A stretch of DNA of 64,000 nucleotides from Nocardia grenadensis NBRC 108939 (GCF_001613445.1 NZ_BDCJ01000028.1:1-64000), one strand, 5' to 3'; shown: positions 1 through 9,855, counted from the first letter of the stretch. The notes: generated by a model from the sequence alone, not told the origin. Numbers and translations: made by a program.

Positions 1-1380
1 ACCGCGGTCGGCGGATTCGCGGGTGGCCAGCAGTTCCGGACGCTCGTCGATGAACGATGTGGTGATGCGGCCGGCGGTGAAATCGTCGTCGCCGAGTACC
101 GCGAGCAGGAACGGGATATTGGTGGTGACACCGCGGATCCGGAACTCCATCAGCGCCCGCCGGGCCCGCGCCACCGCCGCCGGGAAGTCCCGGCCGCGGC
201 AGGTGAGCTTGACCAGCATGGAATCGAAATAGGCACCGATCTCCGCGCCGAGATTCGCGCCGCCGTCGAGCCGGATACCGGCGCCGCCGGGGGTGCGGTA
301 GGCGGTGATGCGGCCGGTATCGGGACGGAATCCGTTGGCCGGGTCCTCGGTGGTGATCCGGCACTGCAGCGCCGCACCGCGAATGGTCACCTTGTCCTGG
401 CTCAGCCCCAGATCGCCCAGGCTCTCCCCGGCCGCGATCCGCAACTGCGACTGGACCAGATCCACATCGGTGATCTCCTCGGTCACCGTATGTTCCACCT
501 GGATCCGCGGATTCATCTCGATGAACACGTGTTTACCGCGTTCGTCGAGCAGGAATTCCACCGTGCCCGCACAGCTGTACCCGATCTGCCGGGCGAAGGC
601 CACCGCGTCCGCGCAGATCCGGTCCCGCAACTCCGGATCCAGATTCGGGGCCGGGGCCAGCTCGATCACCTTCTGGTGCCGCCGCTGCAGCGAACAGTCC
701 CGCTCGAACAGGTGCATCACATTGCCCTGGGTATCGGCCAGGATCTGCACTTCGATATGCCGCGGGTTCACCACGGCCTGCTCCAGGAACACCGTCGGAT
801 CACCGAACGCCGACTCCGCCTCGCGCGAGGCCGCCTCGATCGCTTCCCGCAGCCCGGACCGCTCGGCCACCCGGCGCATACCGCGCCCGCCGCCACCGGC
901 GACGGCCTTCACGAATATCGGGAACTCCATGGATTCCGCGGCCGTCAGCAACTCCGCCACGTCGGCCGAGGGTGCGCTCGAATCCAGGACCGGCAGCCCG
1001 GCCGCGCGCGCCGCGGCGATCGCGCGGGCCTTGTTGCCCGCCAATTCGAGAACCTCGGCCGACGGTCCGATGAAGGTGATGCCCTCCCTCGCGCATGCGG
1101 CGGCCAGATCGGGATTCTCCGAGAGGAACCCGTAGCCGGGGTAGATGGCGTCGGCGCCCGCGGTCTTCGCCGCCTCGATGATGGCGTCGACCGAGAGGTA
1201 GGCCCGGACCGGATGACCTTCCTCGCCGATCTCGTATGCCTCGTCCGCCTTCAGGCGGTGGACCGAATTACGGTCCTCGTGCGGGAAGACGGCAACCGTT
1301 CCGATACCGAGCTCGTACGCCGCACGGAAGGCTCGGATGGCGATTTCGCCGCGGTTGGCAACCAAGACTTTCGAGAACAT
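1..1380 (-). CDS. pyc: Pyruvate carboxylase, N-terminal part (gene runs off the left edge)
   Basis: Biotin enzyme that carboxylates pyruvate to oxaloacetate (anaplerosis). The 460 visible codons begin MFSKVLVANRGEIAIRAFRA and cover the biotin-carboxylase N-domain, the ATP-grasp domain (glycine loop KAVAGGGGRGMR near residue 160, EMNPRIQVEH near 290) and the biotin-carboxylase C-domain (TTEDPANGFRPDTGRI). This last motif and the VLVANRGEIAIRAFRA opening fit pyruvate carboxylase better than acyl-CoA carboxylases. The carboxyltransferase and biotinyl domains lie outside the window. The ATG at 1380 has no Shine-Dalgarno sequence, but TACGTT ends six bases before it, so the mRNA may be leaderless. 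The upstream metE region is divergent. Confidence 0.9.
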   Translation of the reverse strand, partial: MFSKVLVANRGEIAIRAFRAAYELGIGTVAVFPHEDRNSVHRLKADEAYEIGEEGHPVRAYLSVDAIIEAAKTAGADAIYPGYGFLSENPDLAAACAREGITFIGPSAEVLELAGNKARAIAAARAAGLPVLDSSAPSADVAELLTAAESMEFPIFVKAVAGGGGRGMRRVAERSGLREAIEAASREAESAFGDPTVFLEQAVVNPRHIEVQILADTQGNVMHLFERDCSLQRRHQKVIELAPAPNLDPELRDRICADAVAFARQIGYSCAGTVEFLLDERGKHVFIEMNPRIQVEHTVTEEITDVDLVQSQLRIAAGESLGDLGLSQDKVTIRGAALQCRITTEDPANGFRPDTGRITAYRTPGGAGIRLDGGANLGAEIGAYFDSMLVKLTCRGRDFPAAVARARRALMEFRIRGVTTNIPFLLAVLGDDDFTAGRITTSFIDERPELLATRESADRG

Positions 1381-1654
1381 TGAACCAACGTACCCGGCGT
1401 CACACCCAGGATCGACAGCGAAGTCCACTTCGCAGAGTTTTCACAAGGGGGTATTGCAAGGGTGCGAAAAGGAGTTCACCGTGCCGTCATATCTCACCAC
1501 CCGCGGCCCCCTGCGGCGCGGTGCCGGAACCCCAGCCAATACCCCGCTATTCCGGGTACGTGATCACCACCGGCAAACGCGTCGCTGCCGCACCACGTAC
1601 CGCCGCCCGCGCCCGTGCCGCGCGGGGAGATGCGGACCGCTCGTGCCGGCGCGT

Positions 1655-1895
1655 TATGGTGGAACCCGCAGCTGGTCCGCCGGCCGGACGACGAGGAGCC
1701 CCGAACGTCCGCCCCCGGCGCCGAAGCCCGCACCACGCGGGTGAGAGGGAATCCGGTGGAAATCCGGAACTGTCCCGCAGCGGTGAGCAGGAACGACCGC
1801 CGTCATCAGCACTGGGCAGCAACGCCTGGGAAGCGACGGCCAGTAGGTCGGCCGACCGGCCGGTGCCCGCGAGTCCGAAGACCTGCCGGTTGTAC
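1655..1895 (+). promoter_or_regulatory. Cobalamin (adenosylcobalamin) riboswitch
   Basis: The core at 1747-1786 reads GGGAATCCGGTGGAAATCCG followed by gaactgtcccgcagcggtga. This is the conserved block of the cobalamin riboswitch, and GAGTCCGAAGACCTGCC at about 1871-1887 is the usual 3' box. The outer limits are approximate because I could not fold the RNA. It lies about 160 bases before metE, the B12-independent methionine synthase. Cobalamin would be expected to switch metE off when the B12-dependent enzyme can work, and this pairing is well known in actinobacteria. Confidence 0.93.
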
Positions 1896-1958
1896 CGGAT
1901 ACGCCGTATCCGGTGGTCGTCGCCTCGTGGAGCGGGCGCCGCCACCAGTGCTGACAAC

Positions 1959-1982
1959 CGACCCGACCGCACGGCCGGGTCG
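1959..1982 (+). terminator. Hairpin between riboswitch and metE, possible expression platform
   Basis: CGACCCG at 1959-1965 pairs with CGGGTCG at 1976-1982. After one A/C mismatch the stem goes on with CCG/CGG around a two-base loop. There is no U-tract, so it could be an actinobacterial-type terminator or a structure that competes with an antiterminator. It sits about 70 bases before the metE start. Its role is inferred from position only. Confidence 0.4.
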
Positions 1983-2052
1983 TTCGGGGTCTCATCGGTG
2001 CCGTGCGTCCGGGAACGGCGACGGCCGTCGAACTTCAGCACTGGAGAACACC

Positions 2053-4320
2053 GTGACTGTTATTTCGCACACCCCGTTCACCGCAACGGTTCTCGGACTC
2101 CCCCGGGTCGGGCCGCGCCGGGAACTGAAACGCGCGACCGAGTCCTACTGGGCGGGCCGGATAGACGCGGCGCGACTACACGAGACCGGCCGCGCGCTGC
2201 GCCGGGACCAGTACGCGGAACTGACCGCCGCCGGACTGGACTCGATCCCCGTCGGCACCTTCTCCTACTACGACCAGATGCTCGACACCGCCGTTCTCCT
2301 CGGCGCCCTACCCGAGCGGGTCGCCGGGATCGAGGATCGGCTGGACCGCTATTTCGCGGCCGCGCGCGGAACCGAGTCGGTGGAACCGCTGGAGATGACC
2401 AAGTGGTTCGACACCAACTACCACTACCTGGTGCCCGAACTCGGCCCGGACACCAAATTCGGCCTGCATCCGGAAGATCTGCTGGCGCAGGTGGCCGAAG
2501 CGATCGAACTCGGCGTACCGGTCCGGCCCGTGATCATCGGACCGGTCACCTTCCTGAAACTGGCCAAGACCACCGACGGCGCGGCGCTGGACCGGATCGA
2601 CGAACTGATCCCGCTGTACCGGGAATTGCTGCGGCTGCTCGCCGAGGCGGGCGCGGGCTGGGTACAACTCGACGAACCCGCGCTGGTCACCGATCTCACC
2701 GCGGTGGAACTGGCGACGGTCCGGCGGGTCTACACCGAACTCACCGCGGCGGGGCGGCGGCCGGCGGTGCTGGTGGCCACCTATTTCGGGTATCCGGGCG
2801 CGGCGCTGGAAGCGCTGGCCACCACCGATGTCGAAGGTATCGCCGTCGATCTGGTCGCCGGCACCGAGGTCGCCGCGGTGGCGGCGGTCCCCGCTCTGTC
2901 GCACAAACTGCTGGTCGCGGGCGTGGTCGACGGTCGAAATGTCTGGCGCACCGATCTCGACGGTGCGCTGTCGACGCTGGCCACGCTGCTGGGCAGCGTA
3001 GGGGCCCTGGCGGTTTCCACCTCGTGCTCGCTGCTGCACGTCCCGTACTCGCTGGAGGTGGAGACTCGACTCGACGACGCACTGCGCTCCTGGCTCGCCT
3101 TCGGCGCCGAGAAGACCGCCGAGGTGCGGGTGCTGGCGACCGGACTGAGCTCCGGCACCGAGGCGGTCGCCGCGGAACTGGAGACCGCCCGGGCCGCCGC
3201 CGCGAGCCGCCGCGCCGATCCACGGATCGGCAATGCGCAGGTACGGGCGCGACTCGCCGCGCTGGGCCCGGACGCCGCCCGGCGGGCTCCCGCCGACCAG
3301 CGCCGGACCCTGCAGCGGGAGCGTCTGCACCTGCCGCCGCTGCCGACCACCACCATCGGCTCCTACCCGCAGACCTCGGCCATCCGGCTGGCCCGGGCGG
3401 CACTGCGGTCCGGGGAGATCGACCGGGCCGAGTACGTGCGCCGGATGCGGGCGGAGATCGGCGAGGTCGTCGCCCTGCAGGAGGAACTCGGGCTCGATGT
3501 CCTCGTACACGGCGAACCGGAACGCAACGATATGGTGCAGTACTTCGCCGAACAGCTGGACGGATTCGCGGCGACCGATCTGGGCTGGGTGCAGTCCTAC
3601 GGCACCCGCTGCGTGCGCCCGCCCATCCTGTTCGGTGACGTCTCCCGCCCGGCCGCGATGACGGTTGACTGGATCACCTACGCGCAGTCGCTCACCGACA
3701 AACCCGTCAAGGGCATGCTCACCGGCCCGGTCACCATCCTGGCCTGGTCCTTCGTCCGCGACGACCAGCCACTGGCGGATTCGGCCCGGCAGGTGGCCCT
3801 GGCGATCCGGGACGAGACGGTGGATCTGCAGAACGCGGGTATCCGCATCGTCCAGGTCGACGAGCCCGCGCTGCGGGAGCTGCTCCCGCTGCGTGACGCC
3901 GATCAGCAGGCGTACCTGGACTGGTCGGTGCATGCCTTCCGGCTGGCCACCTCCGGGGTGGCCGACTCCGTCCAGATCCACACCCACCTGTGCTACTCGG
4001 AGTTCGGTGAGGTGATCGACGCCATTGCCGGGCTGGACGCCGATGTCACGTCCATCGAGGCCGCCCGCTCGCGGATGGAGGTACTGGGCGATCTGAACGC
4101 CTCCGGCTTCGCCGCCGGGGTGGGACCGGGCGTCTACGATATCCACTCGCCCCGGGTGCCCGGTGTCGAGGAGATCACCGCGTCCCTACGTGCGGCCCTG
4201 GAAGCGGTGCCGGCCGAACGTCTCTGGGTCAATCCCGACTGCGGCCTGAAGACCCGCGGCCCGGCCGAGGTGGAGGCATCTCTGCGCAATATGGTGGCCG
4301 CCGCCCACGGCGTCCGCTGA
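2053..4320 (+). CDS. metE: Cobalamin-independent methionine synthase
   Basis: Transfers the methyl group of 5-methyltetrahydropteroyl-glutamate to homocysteine in the last step of methionine synthesis. The 755-residue length is full for the family. There are two related barrels: the N-terminal half starts [20 protein letters not shown], and the catalytic C-terminal half contains [10 protein letters not shown]. Zinc ligands are visible as HTHLC and as the late cysteine in [11 protein letters not shown] chose GTG at 2053 because GGAG stands six bases upstream and the protein family starts here. The reading frame stays open far upstream, but that part overlaps the riboswitch. Expression is probably repressed by cobalamin. 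Confidence 0.97.
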   Translation: MTVISHTPFTATVLGLPRVGPRRELKRATESYWAGRIDAARLHETGRALRRDQYAELTAAGLDSIPVGTFSYYDQMLDTAVLLGALPERVAGIEDRLDRYFAAARGTESVEPLEMTKWFDTNYHYLVPELGPDTKFGLHPEDLLAQVAEAIELGVPVRPVIIGPVTFLKLAKTTDGAALDRIDELIPLYRELLRLLAEAGAGWVQLDEPALVTDLTAVELATVRRVYTELTAAGRRPAVLVATYFGYPGAALEALATTDVEGIAVDLVAGTEVAAVAAVPALSHKLLVAGVVDGRNVWRTDLDGALSTLATLLGSVGALAVSTSCSLLHVPYSLEVETRLDDALRSWLAFGAEKTAEVRVLATGLSSGTEAVAAELETARAAAASRRADPRIGNAQVRARLAALGPDAARRAPADQRRTLQRERLHLPPLPTTTIGSYPQTSAIRLARAALRSGEIDRAEYVRRMRAEIGEVVALQEELGLDVLVHGEPERNDMVQYFAEQLDGFAATDLGWVQSYGTRCVRPPILFGDVSRPAAMTVDWITYAQSLTDKPVKGMLTGPVTILAWSFVRDDQPLADSARQVALAIRDETVDLQNAGIRIVQVDEPALRELLPLRDADQQAYLDWSVHAFRLATSGVADSVQIHTHLCYSEFGEVIDAIAGLDADVTSIEAARSRMEVLGDLNASGFAAGVGPGVYDIHSPRVPGVEEITASLRAALEAVPAERLWVNPDCGLKTRGPAEVEASLRNMVAAAHGVR

Positions 4321-4325
4321 ATTCC

Positions 4326-4358
4326 CGGTCCGGGCCGCGCCACCCGCGACCCGGACCG
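4326..4358. terminator. Bidirectional hairpin terminator between metE and the recG-side operon
   Basis: Nine-base perfect arms (4326-4334 and 4350-4358) enclose a second CGCG/CGCG stem. It lies six bases past the metE stop and just before the stop of the small minus-strand ORF, so it can serve both converging transcripts. Confidence 0.7.
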
Positions 4359-4359
4359 T

Positions 4360-4512
4360 TCAGCCCTCCAGCTCCCCGGCTCCTGGTTCCCGGCGTTTCG
4401 TCCGCCGGGCCACACAGTGCGGGCAGGCCTGCGCCACGCGCAGCACCGGCCGGATCCGGGCCGGTGCGGACGGCCCCCGCCGCACCGCCCGGCACCCTTG
4501 TCTTTCCCCCAT
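4360..4512 (-). CDS. Small cysteine-containing protein, unknown function
   Basis: A 50-residue frame starting MGERQGCRAVRRGP, very basic, with a CPHC pair at about residues 30-33 and one more cysteine at 7. An AGGAAAGGA site stands about eleven bases before the ATG, and third codon positions are mostly G or C, as in the neighbours. It lies 80 bases downstream of recG on the same strand. The CxxC might bind zinc, but I do not recognise a family. It may be a real short gene or chance coding in GC-rich DNA. Confidence 0.35.
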   Translation of the reverse strand: MGERQGCRAVRRGPSAPARIRPVLRVAQACPHCVARRTKRREPGAGELEG

Positions 4513-4593
4513 GAGACCTGATCCTTTCCTTCGGCGTTTTACCGTTGCCAGGTTTGACGCCGGGTGTCCCGGCCCGGTTCCCAGGTACGCCGA

Positions 4594-6852
4594 TCAGGAT
4601 TTGGCCAGATATTCCAAGCGTTCGGAATCGACGGCAGCGTGCATCATCGCCGCCAGCCCGGGGTGCCGGGTCAGCCCGGGATCCTGCTCCACCACCGTGC
4701 GGGCCAGCTCCTGGGCGGCGGTGATGACCTCCAGATCGTCGAGCAGCGACAGCAGGCGCAGCGACCGGGTGGTCCCCGACTGCGCCGCGCCGAGCACATC
4801 GCCCTCGCGGCGCTGCCGCAGATCGAGTACCGAGAGCTCGAATCCGTCGGTGGTGGCGGCGACGGCCTCCAGCCTGGTCATCGCCGGACCCCCGAGTGCG
4901 GCGTCGGTGATCAACAGGCACAGCCCGGGATGTGCACCGCGCCCGATGCGGCCCCGGAGCTGGTGCAGCTGGCTCACCCCGAACCGGTCGGCGTCCACGA
5001 TCACCATCACGGTCGCGTTCGGCACGTCCACGCCCACCTCGACCACTGTCGTACAGACCAGCACATCGATATCGCCGGCATTGAAGTCGCGCATCACCTG
5101 GTCTTTTTCATCCGACGGCAGCCGTCCGTGCAGCAGCCCGATCCGCAGCCGCGCGAGCGGTCCGGTGCGCAGGCGGTCGAAGACATCGACCACGGCCTGT
5201 GTCGGCGGAGCTTCCTTCTCCGCGGCTTTCTTACCCCGTGCCCCGGAACCGTCTTCGTCGTCACCGATCCGCGAGCACACGACATAGGCCTGCCGGCCCG
5301 CGCCGACCTCCTCGGTGATCCGCTCCCAGGCCCGGTCCACCCAGTTGGGATGCACCCGGCGCGGTACCACCTTCGACTGGATGGGCGAACGCCCGCGGGG
5401 CAGTTCGGCGAGCGTGGAGGTCTCCAGGTCGCCCAGGGTGGTCATGGCGATGGTGCGCGGGATCGGGGTCGCGGTCATCACCAGCAGATGCGGGGAGAAA
5501 CCCGATTTCGCCTTGGCCCGCAGCGCATCACGCTGCTCCACCCCGAACCGGTGCTGTTCGTCCACCACCACCAGGCCCAGATCGAAGAATTCGACCGCGT
5601 CCTGGATCAGGGCGTGGGTGCCGATCACGATGCCCGCGTCCCCGGTCACCGCGGCGAGCAATGCGGCTCGTTTCGCCGCGGCCGGCATGGAACCGGTCAC
5701 CAAGGTCACCCGGGTGGCGGTCTCGGCCGCACCCAGCTCCCCCGCCTGCCCGAGGTCGCCCAGCATCGCCCGCAGCGACCGATAGTGCTGGGCGGCGAGT
5801 ACCTCGGTGGGCGCGAGCAGCGCACACTGCTGACCCGCGTCGATCACCTGCAGCATGGCGTGCAGCGCGACGACGGTCTTACCCGAACCCACCTCGCCCT
5901 GCAGCAGCCGGTGCATGGGTTGCTCCCGGGACAGATCCGCCGAGATCTCGCCGATGACCCCGCGCTGTCCCGCGGTGAGTTCGAACGGCAGCCGCTCCTC
6001 GAAGGCGGCGACGATTCCGTCCGTGCGCAGCGGGCAGACCCGCGCGGTACGGCCCGCCACCTCGTGCCGCCGTTCGGCGAGGACCAGTTGCAGTGCCAGC
6101 GCCTCGTCGAACCGCAGCCGTTCCCGGGCGCGTTCGATATCGGAGGTGCGTTCGGGCAGATGGATCAGGCGCAGCGCATCGCCCACCGGCATCAGTTCCC
6201 GTTCGTCGCGCACGGCGGCGGGCAGCGGATCGGCGAGCGGGTCGAGCTGATCGAGAACCTGCCGGACACAGGCCAGGATCTCCCAGCTCTGCACCCTCGC
6301 CGTCGCCGGGTAGACCGGGATGAACTCCCGATCGAAGAAAGACATATCCACGCCGCCGGCGCCCTTCGCGCTCTGCGCGATCCCCCGTAGTTCACCCCCG
6401 CCGCGCACGGTGGTCAGGGTCGGTTCCTCGTCGTCGGCCTCCGGCAGGATCAGATATCCCGGATGGCTGAGATTCCACTGACCGGGCCGCCAGTAGTTGA
6501 CCGTGCCCGACATCATGGCCCGGACGCCCTGCCGGACCGCGTATTTAACCTTGTCGCCGTTGAAGAACGTGACATCCACGCCGCGCCCGCCGCCGGTATC
6601 GAGCACCACCTTCAGCAGTGACCCGCGCCGCTGCCGCATCGGCCGCAGATCAGCCTTGGTGACCCGGCCGATCACGGTGATGTGCGCCCCGTCCTCCGGG
6701 GCCTCCTCGGTGAGCGGCTGCCCCTGGGTGGCGTAGCGCAGCGGATAGTGGCGCAGCAGATCTTCCACGGTGTGCATATCGAACGCGTCCGCCAGCGTCG
6801 CGGCGGCCTTCGCGCCGAGCAGATGGTCGAGCCGGTCGCTCAGTGTCGCCAT
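4594..6852 (-). CDS. recG: ATP-dependent DNA helicase RecG
   Basis: Branch-migration helicase that remodels stalled forks and Holliday junctions. At 752 residues it is typical of actinobacteria. An N-terminal wedge/OB domain (ITVIGRVTKADLR) is followed by the SF2 helicase core with Walker A GEVGSGKT near residue 320, DEQH box VVVDEQHRFG near 430, motif III MTATPIPRT, and the RecG-type end with QLRGRIGRG. AGGAG lies eight bases before the ATG. The upstream DAK-domain gene is on the same strand 48 bases away, so the two may be cotranscribed, as in the mycobacterial order. Confidence 0.96.
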   Translation of the reverse strand: MATLSDRLDHLLGAKAAATLADAFDMHTVEDLLRHYPLRYATQGQPLTEEAPEDGAHITVIGRVTKADLRPMRQRRGSLLKVVLDTGGGRGVDVTFFNGDKVKYAVRQGVRAMMSGTVNYWRPGQWNLSHPGYLILPEADDEEPTLTTVRGGGELRGIAQSAKGAGGVDMSFFDREFIPVYPATARVQSWEILACVRQVLDQLDPLADPLPAAVRDERELMPVGDALRLIHLPERTSDIERARERLRFDEALALQLVLAERRHEVAGRTARVCPLRTDGIVAAFEERLPFELTAGQRGVIGEISADLSREQPMHRLLQGEVGSGKTVVALHAMLQVIDAGQQCALLAPTEVLAAQHYRSLRAMLGDLGQAGELGAAETATRVTLVTGSMPAAAKRAALLAAVTGDAGIVIGTHALIQDAVEFFDLGLVVVDEQHRFGVEQRDALRAKAKSGFSPHLLVMTATPIPRTIAMTTLGDLETSTLAELPRGRSPIQSKVVPRRVHPNWVDRAWERITEEVGAGRQAYVVCSRIGDDEDGSGARGKKAAEKEAPPTQAVVDVFDRLRTGPLARLRIGLLHGRLPSDEKDQVMRDFNAGDIDVLVCTTVVEVGVDVPNATVMVIVDADRFGVSQLHQLRGRIGRGAHPGLCLLITDAALGGPAMTRLEAVAATTDGFELSVLDLRQRREGDVLGAAQSGTTRSLRLLSLLDDLEVITAAQELARTVVEQDPGLTRHPGLAAMMHAAVDSERLEYLAKS

Positions 6853-6900
6853 CGCGCTACTCCTGTCCCCACGGCCCGCGGCGGCGGGTCCGGCGGATAC

Positions 6901-8676
6901 TCATTCCACACCGATCTGTATCAGGTCGCCCTGCTGGCCTCCGGCATACACCGTGACCTCCACCCCGGGGAATTCGTCACCGATATGCCGCGCGAGATCG
7001 TCGGCGAGACCGTCCGGTGCGGCCGCGCCGACCAGCAGGGTCACCAGTTCACCGCCCAGCCCGAGCATCCGGTCCAGCAGGGTCTGCCCGGCGGCCCGGG
7101 TATCCCGGTCGATCACCACCACATCGTGGCCCACCAGGCCGAGCCCGTCGCCGGGCGCGCAGGTCCCGACCATGGTGAGCGCGCGTCCACGGGCCCGGCG
7201 CAGCGCGCCCCAGCGGGTGCTCGCGGCCGCCTCGGACATGGTGAAGGCATCGTCCACGGCGATCCGGGCCCGATCGTGTACCGCCAGGGCCGCGAGGCCC
7301 TGGACCATGCTCGCGCTCGGCAGCAGCAGCACGTCCCGGCGAGCGTCGCGGGCCGCCGCGCCGACCGCCACGAGTTCGTGGGCCGGCAGCGCACCGTTGG
7401 GGAGTACCAGCACTTCCCGATGCGGGAGCTGCCGGACGGCGGCGAGCAATACCGCCGATTCCAGCGTCTGTTCGGCGTTCAGCACCACCGCGCCCCCCGC
7501 CTCGAAGAGTGCCGCGGCGCCGGCACCGGACGCGACGGCCAGCACCCCGCGATCGGCGGGTTCACCGAGGCGTCCGCTGATCCGCCGGACGGCCCGGTCG
7601 TGCACCTGCCTACTGTCCGCCGCCTCGCGCACCTCGGTGACCACGGCGCCACCGGCGCGCGGGTCGCCGGGCCCGGTGCTCGCGCCGTCCCCATGGTCGG
7701 CGTCCTCGATCAGATGCTCGATACGGATCGCGACCGGGCGCCCCACGGCGAGGCCGGCCTCCACCGCCGCACCCGCGTCCGCGCAGTGCACATGTGCCGA
7801 CCAGCCCCCGGCACCGTCGGCGGCCACCACCACCGAATCCCCCAGGGCGGCGAGCCGGGAACGTAGTTCGGCGGCGAGATCCGCGCGAGCCCCGTCGATC
7901 CGGTACATCACCTCGTAGCGGTGCGCCGCTCCCGGCCCGGCCGACGCCGTGCGGAACGCGGCGGCCCGATACTCGGCCCGTACTGGGGTCTCGCCGGTCA
8001 CCACGCCGACCAGCCCGTCCAGCAGGACCAGCAACCCGCGCGCACCGGCATCCACCACCCCGGCCGCGCGCAGCACCGGCAACTGGTCGCGGGTGTCCTC
8101 CAGCGCCCGCGCCGCCGCGTCGGCGGCGGCGCGGACCACCGCCGCCAGCCCGGGCTCGGTGCAGCCGTGCGCCGCGGCCCCCGCCCGGTCGAGAACCGTG
8201 AGGATGGTGCCCTCCACCGGATCGCTCAGGCTGCCCCGGACCAGTTCGGCCGCCCCCGCCAACGCGGCTCGATAGGTCGATTCGGTGAGCCCGGCGTCCA
8301 CCGTCGCGTCCGCGAAACCCCTCAGTACCTGGGACACGATGATTCCGGAGTTACCCCGCGCCCCGGCCGTCGCGCCCCGGGCCAATGCCACGGCCACCGG
8401 GTGGGCGGACGACCGGCCGGGGTCCCCATCGGCGTCCGCCGGTAGGCGCTGCGCTGCCGCGACTGCGGCACGCATCGTCGCCAGGAGGTTGGTACCCGTA
8501 TCGGAATCCGGTACCGGGAAGACGTTGAGCGCATCGATCTCCACGCGCCGCTGTTCGAGCGCGCACACACACCGACGGCCCCAGTCCAGAAGTTCGGCCC
8601 CGCCCAGCCCGCCGTCGGCGGAACCGGTGGCCGACGAACCGTCGCCGCTCACCTGCCGGGTTTCGGGCACCGTCAC
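6901..8676 (-). CDS. DAK-domain protein, fatty-acid-kinase (FakA)-like
   Basis: The N-terminal DhaL/DAK2 kinase domain ([17 protein letters not shown], with metal-binding aspartates in the PDSDTG motif) is followed by a linker and a FakA-like C-terminal domain ([20 protein letters not shown]). In the FakAB family this subunit phosphorylates fatty acids held by FakB; that role is inferred here. The frame is open to 8892, but GAGGA lies six bases before GTG at 8676 and homology starts soon after, so I use that start (591 residues). M. tuberculosis carries the two halves as separate genes (Rv2974c and Rv2975c), whereas here it is one intact protein. Confidence 0.85.
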   Translation of the reverse strand: MTVPETRQVSGDGSSATGSADGGLGGAELLDWGRRCVCALEQRRVEIDALNVFPVPDSDTGTNLLATMRAAVAAAQRLPADADGDPGRSSAHPVAVALARGATAGARGNSGIIVSQVLRGFADATVDAGLTESTYRAALAGAAELVRGSLSDPVEGTILTVLDRAGAAAHGCTEPGLAAVVRAAADAAARALEDTRDQLPVLRAAGVVDAGARGLLVLLDGLVGVVTGETPVRAEYRAAAFRTASAGPGAAHRYEVMYRIDGARADLAAELRSRLAALGDSVVVAADGAGGWSAHVHCADAGAAVEAGLAVGRPVAIRIEHLIEDADHGDGASTGPGDPRAGGAVVTEVREAADSRQVHDRAVRRISGRLGEPADRGVLAVASGAGAAALFEAGGAVVLNAEQTLESAVLLAAVRQLPHREVLVLPNGALPAHELVAVGAAARDARRDVLLLPSASMVQGLAALAVHDRARIAVDDAFTMSEAAASTRWGALRRARGRALTMVGTCAPGDGLGLVGHDVVVIDRDTRAAGQTLLDRMLGLGGELVTLLVGAAAPDGLADDLARHIGDEFPGVEVTVYAGGQQGDLIQIGVE

Positions 8677-8811
8677 CTCATTCCTCGTCGTCGGAGCAGT
8701 CGAAGGCCAGGTTAGCGGCCGATCCCGACACCGCGACCCGGGACGGGCCACACGAACGACGCCGCGCGTGGATCCGCCGGGTAGGCTCCGGATTGATGGA
8801 TCAACCCCAGT

Positions 8812-8841
8812 TTGGTGGATCGCAGCGGGTCGGGCTACCCT
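8812..8841 (+). promoter_or_regulatory. Possible promoter for rpmB
   Basis: In the 317-base divergent gap between the DAK gene and rpmB, TTGGTG (8812-8817) and TACCCT (8836-8841) are spaced by 18 bases. They would give a leader of about 145 bases. The match is moderate and other sites are possible. Confidence 0.3.
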
Positions 8842-8993
8842 TGCAGGGTTGCCTGGCGCGGCCGTTATCGGTCGGCGCTGTCCGATGGTCATCGAATCCG
8901 CCGATGCTCGTCGGTGGGCATGACGACATTGATCAGGATCGACCGCTATACCGGTGGCAGGTCCCCCATGATGACATGAAGGAGTTCGCGACT

Positions 8994-9185
8994 ATGGCTG
9001 CCGTCTGCGACGTCTGCGCCAAAGGCCCCGGCTTCGGTAAATCGGTCTCGCATTCGCACCGGCGCACCAATCGTCGCTGGAACCCGAATATCCAGACCGT
9101 GCGGGCGCAGGTCGCCCCGGGTAATACCCGCCGGATGAACGTGTGCACCTCCTGCCTGAAGGCGGGCAAGGTGGTCCGCGGCTGA
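8994..9185 (+). CDS. rpmB: 50S ribosomal protein L28
   Basis: A 63-residue protein of the large ribosomal subunit, starting [20 protein letters not shown]. Cysteines at 5, 8, 51 and 54 form two CxxC pairs, so this is the zinc-binding C+ form. Many actinobacteria also have a cysteine-free copy induced when zinc is scarce, not seen here. The frame is open upstream, but ATG at 8994 has AAGGAG nine bases before it and matches the family start. A very strong terminator follows. Confidence 0.96.
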   Translation: MAAVCDVCAKGPGFGKSVSHSHRRTNRRWNPNIQTVRAQVAPGNTRRMNVCTSCLKAGKVVRG

Positions 9186-9225
9186 TCACCGGGCGACCGG
9201 TTCACCCGTCGGGCACACAGCTCTT

Positions 9226-9276
9226 CGATACGACCTCGCCCCGGCTCCTGCGTGGAGCCGGGGCGAGGTCGTATCG
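9226..9276 (+). terminator. Strong intrinsic terminator after rpmB
   Basis: A perfect 22-base-pair stem (9226-9247 with 9255-9276) around a seven-base loop, 40 bases past the rpmB stop and followed by GCTTTCC. The 3' arm overlaps the first codons of the next ORF if GTG 9252 is used as its start. Confidence 0.9.
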
Positions 9277-9845
9277 CTTTCCGGAAGGAGCACCGGACGA
9301 ACAGCGACACCAGCGTTCCGCGCAGCGCGGACGCCCCCTGGACACTCGCCGCACTGCGTCCCGACCACGCCCGCGCCCTGGCCGCCTGCCATATCGCCTG
9401 CTGGCGTGAGGCCTACCGGGGCCTGGTTCCCGACCATGTGCTGGCCGCCTTCGATATCGATCGCCGCGCCGCGAACTGGGAGCGCATCGCCGGCAACCAT
9501 TCCGGGCGAATCCTGGTCGCGGAATCGGGACCCGAGATCGCCGGGTTCACCCATTACGGCCCGCCCCGCGACGATCCCCCGGTCGCCGAGCGGGAACTGC
9601 AGGCCATGTACGTCCGTGCCGAGTGGTACGGCAGCGGACTGGCCCAAGCCCTGCTGGACGCGGTATTCGAACCCGAGCGCTCCTGTTCGCTGTGGGTATT
9701 CGCGGACAATCCCCGGGCCCGTGCCTTCTACACCAAATACGGTTTCGTCCCCGACGGCACCGCCCGCGCCGAACGTTTCACCACGGCCACCGAGATCCGG
9801 ATGGTGCGACCGTCGGCGATATCCCGGTCCGGCCGCGCCCAGTAA
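9252..9845 (+). CDS. GNAT-family N-acetyltransferase
   Basis: Predicted acetyl-CoA-dependent acetyltransferase with unknown substrate. The fold is visible from ALRPDHARALAACHIACWRE, through the beta-4 strand ELQAMYVRAEWYGSGLAQAL (acetyl-CoA loop), to NPRARAFYTKYGFVPDGTA. Only GTG 9252 is a conventional in-frame start, but it sits inside the rpmB terminator hairpin and has no ribosome site. A perfect AAGGAG at 9285-9290 stands six bases before an in-frame ACG (9297), so the protein may begin there (MNSDTSVPRS, 182 residues). See findings. The gene ends 10 bases before the enoyl-CoA hydratase gene. Confidence 0.85.
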   Translation: MEPGRGRIAFRKEHRTNSDTSVPRSADAPWTLAALRPDHARALAACHIACWREAYRGLVPDHVLAAFDIDRRAANWERIAGNHSGRILVAESGPEIAGFTHYGPPRDDPPVAERELQAMYVRAEWYGSGLAQALLDAVFEPERSCSLWVFADNPRARAFYTKYGFVPDGTARAERFTTATEIRMVRPSAISRSGRAQ

Positions 9846-9855
9846 TGTCGCGACG

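Noticed and set aside
2308-4146. A 612-residue minus-strand frame opposite metE
   Set aside because: It shadows the conserved metE sequence and lacks any domain motif or ribosome site.
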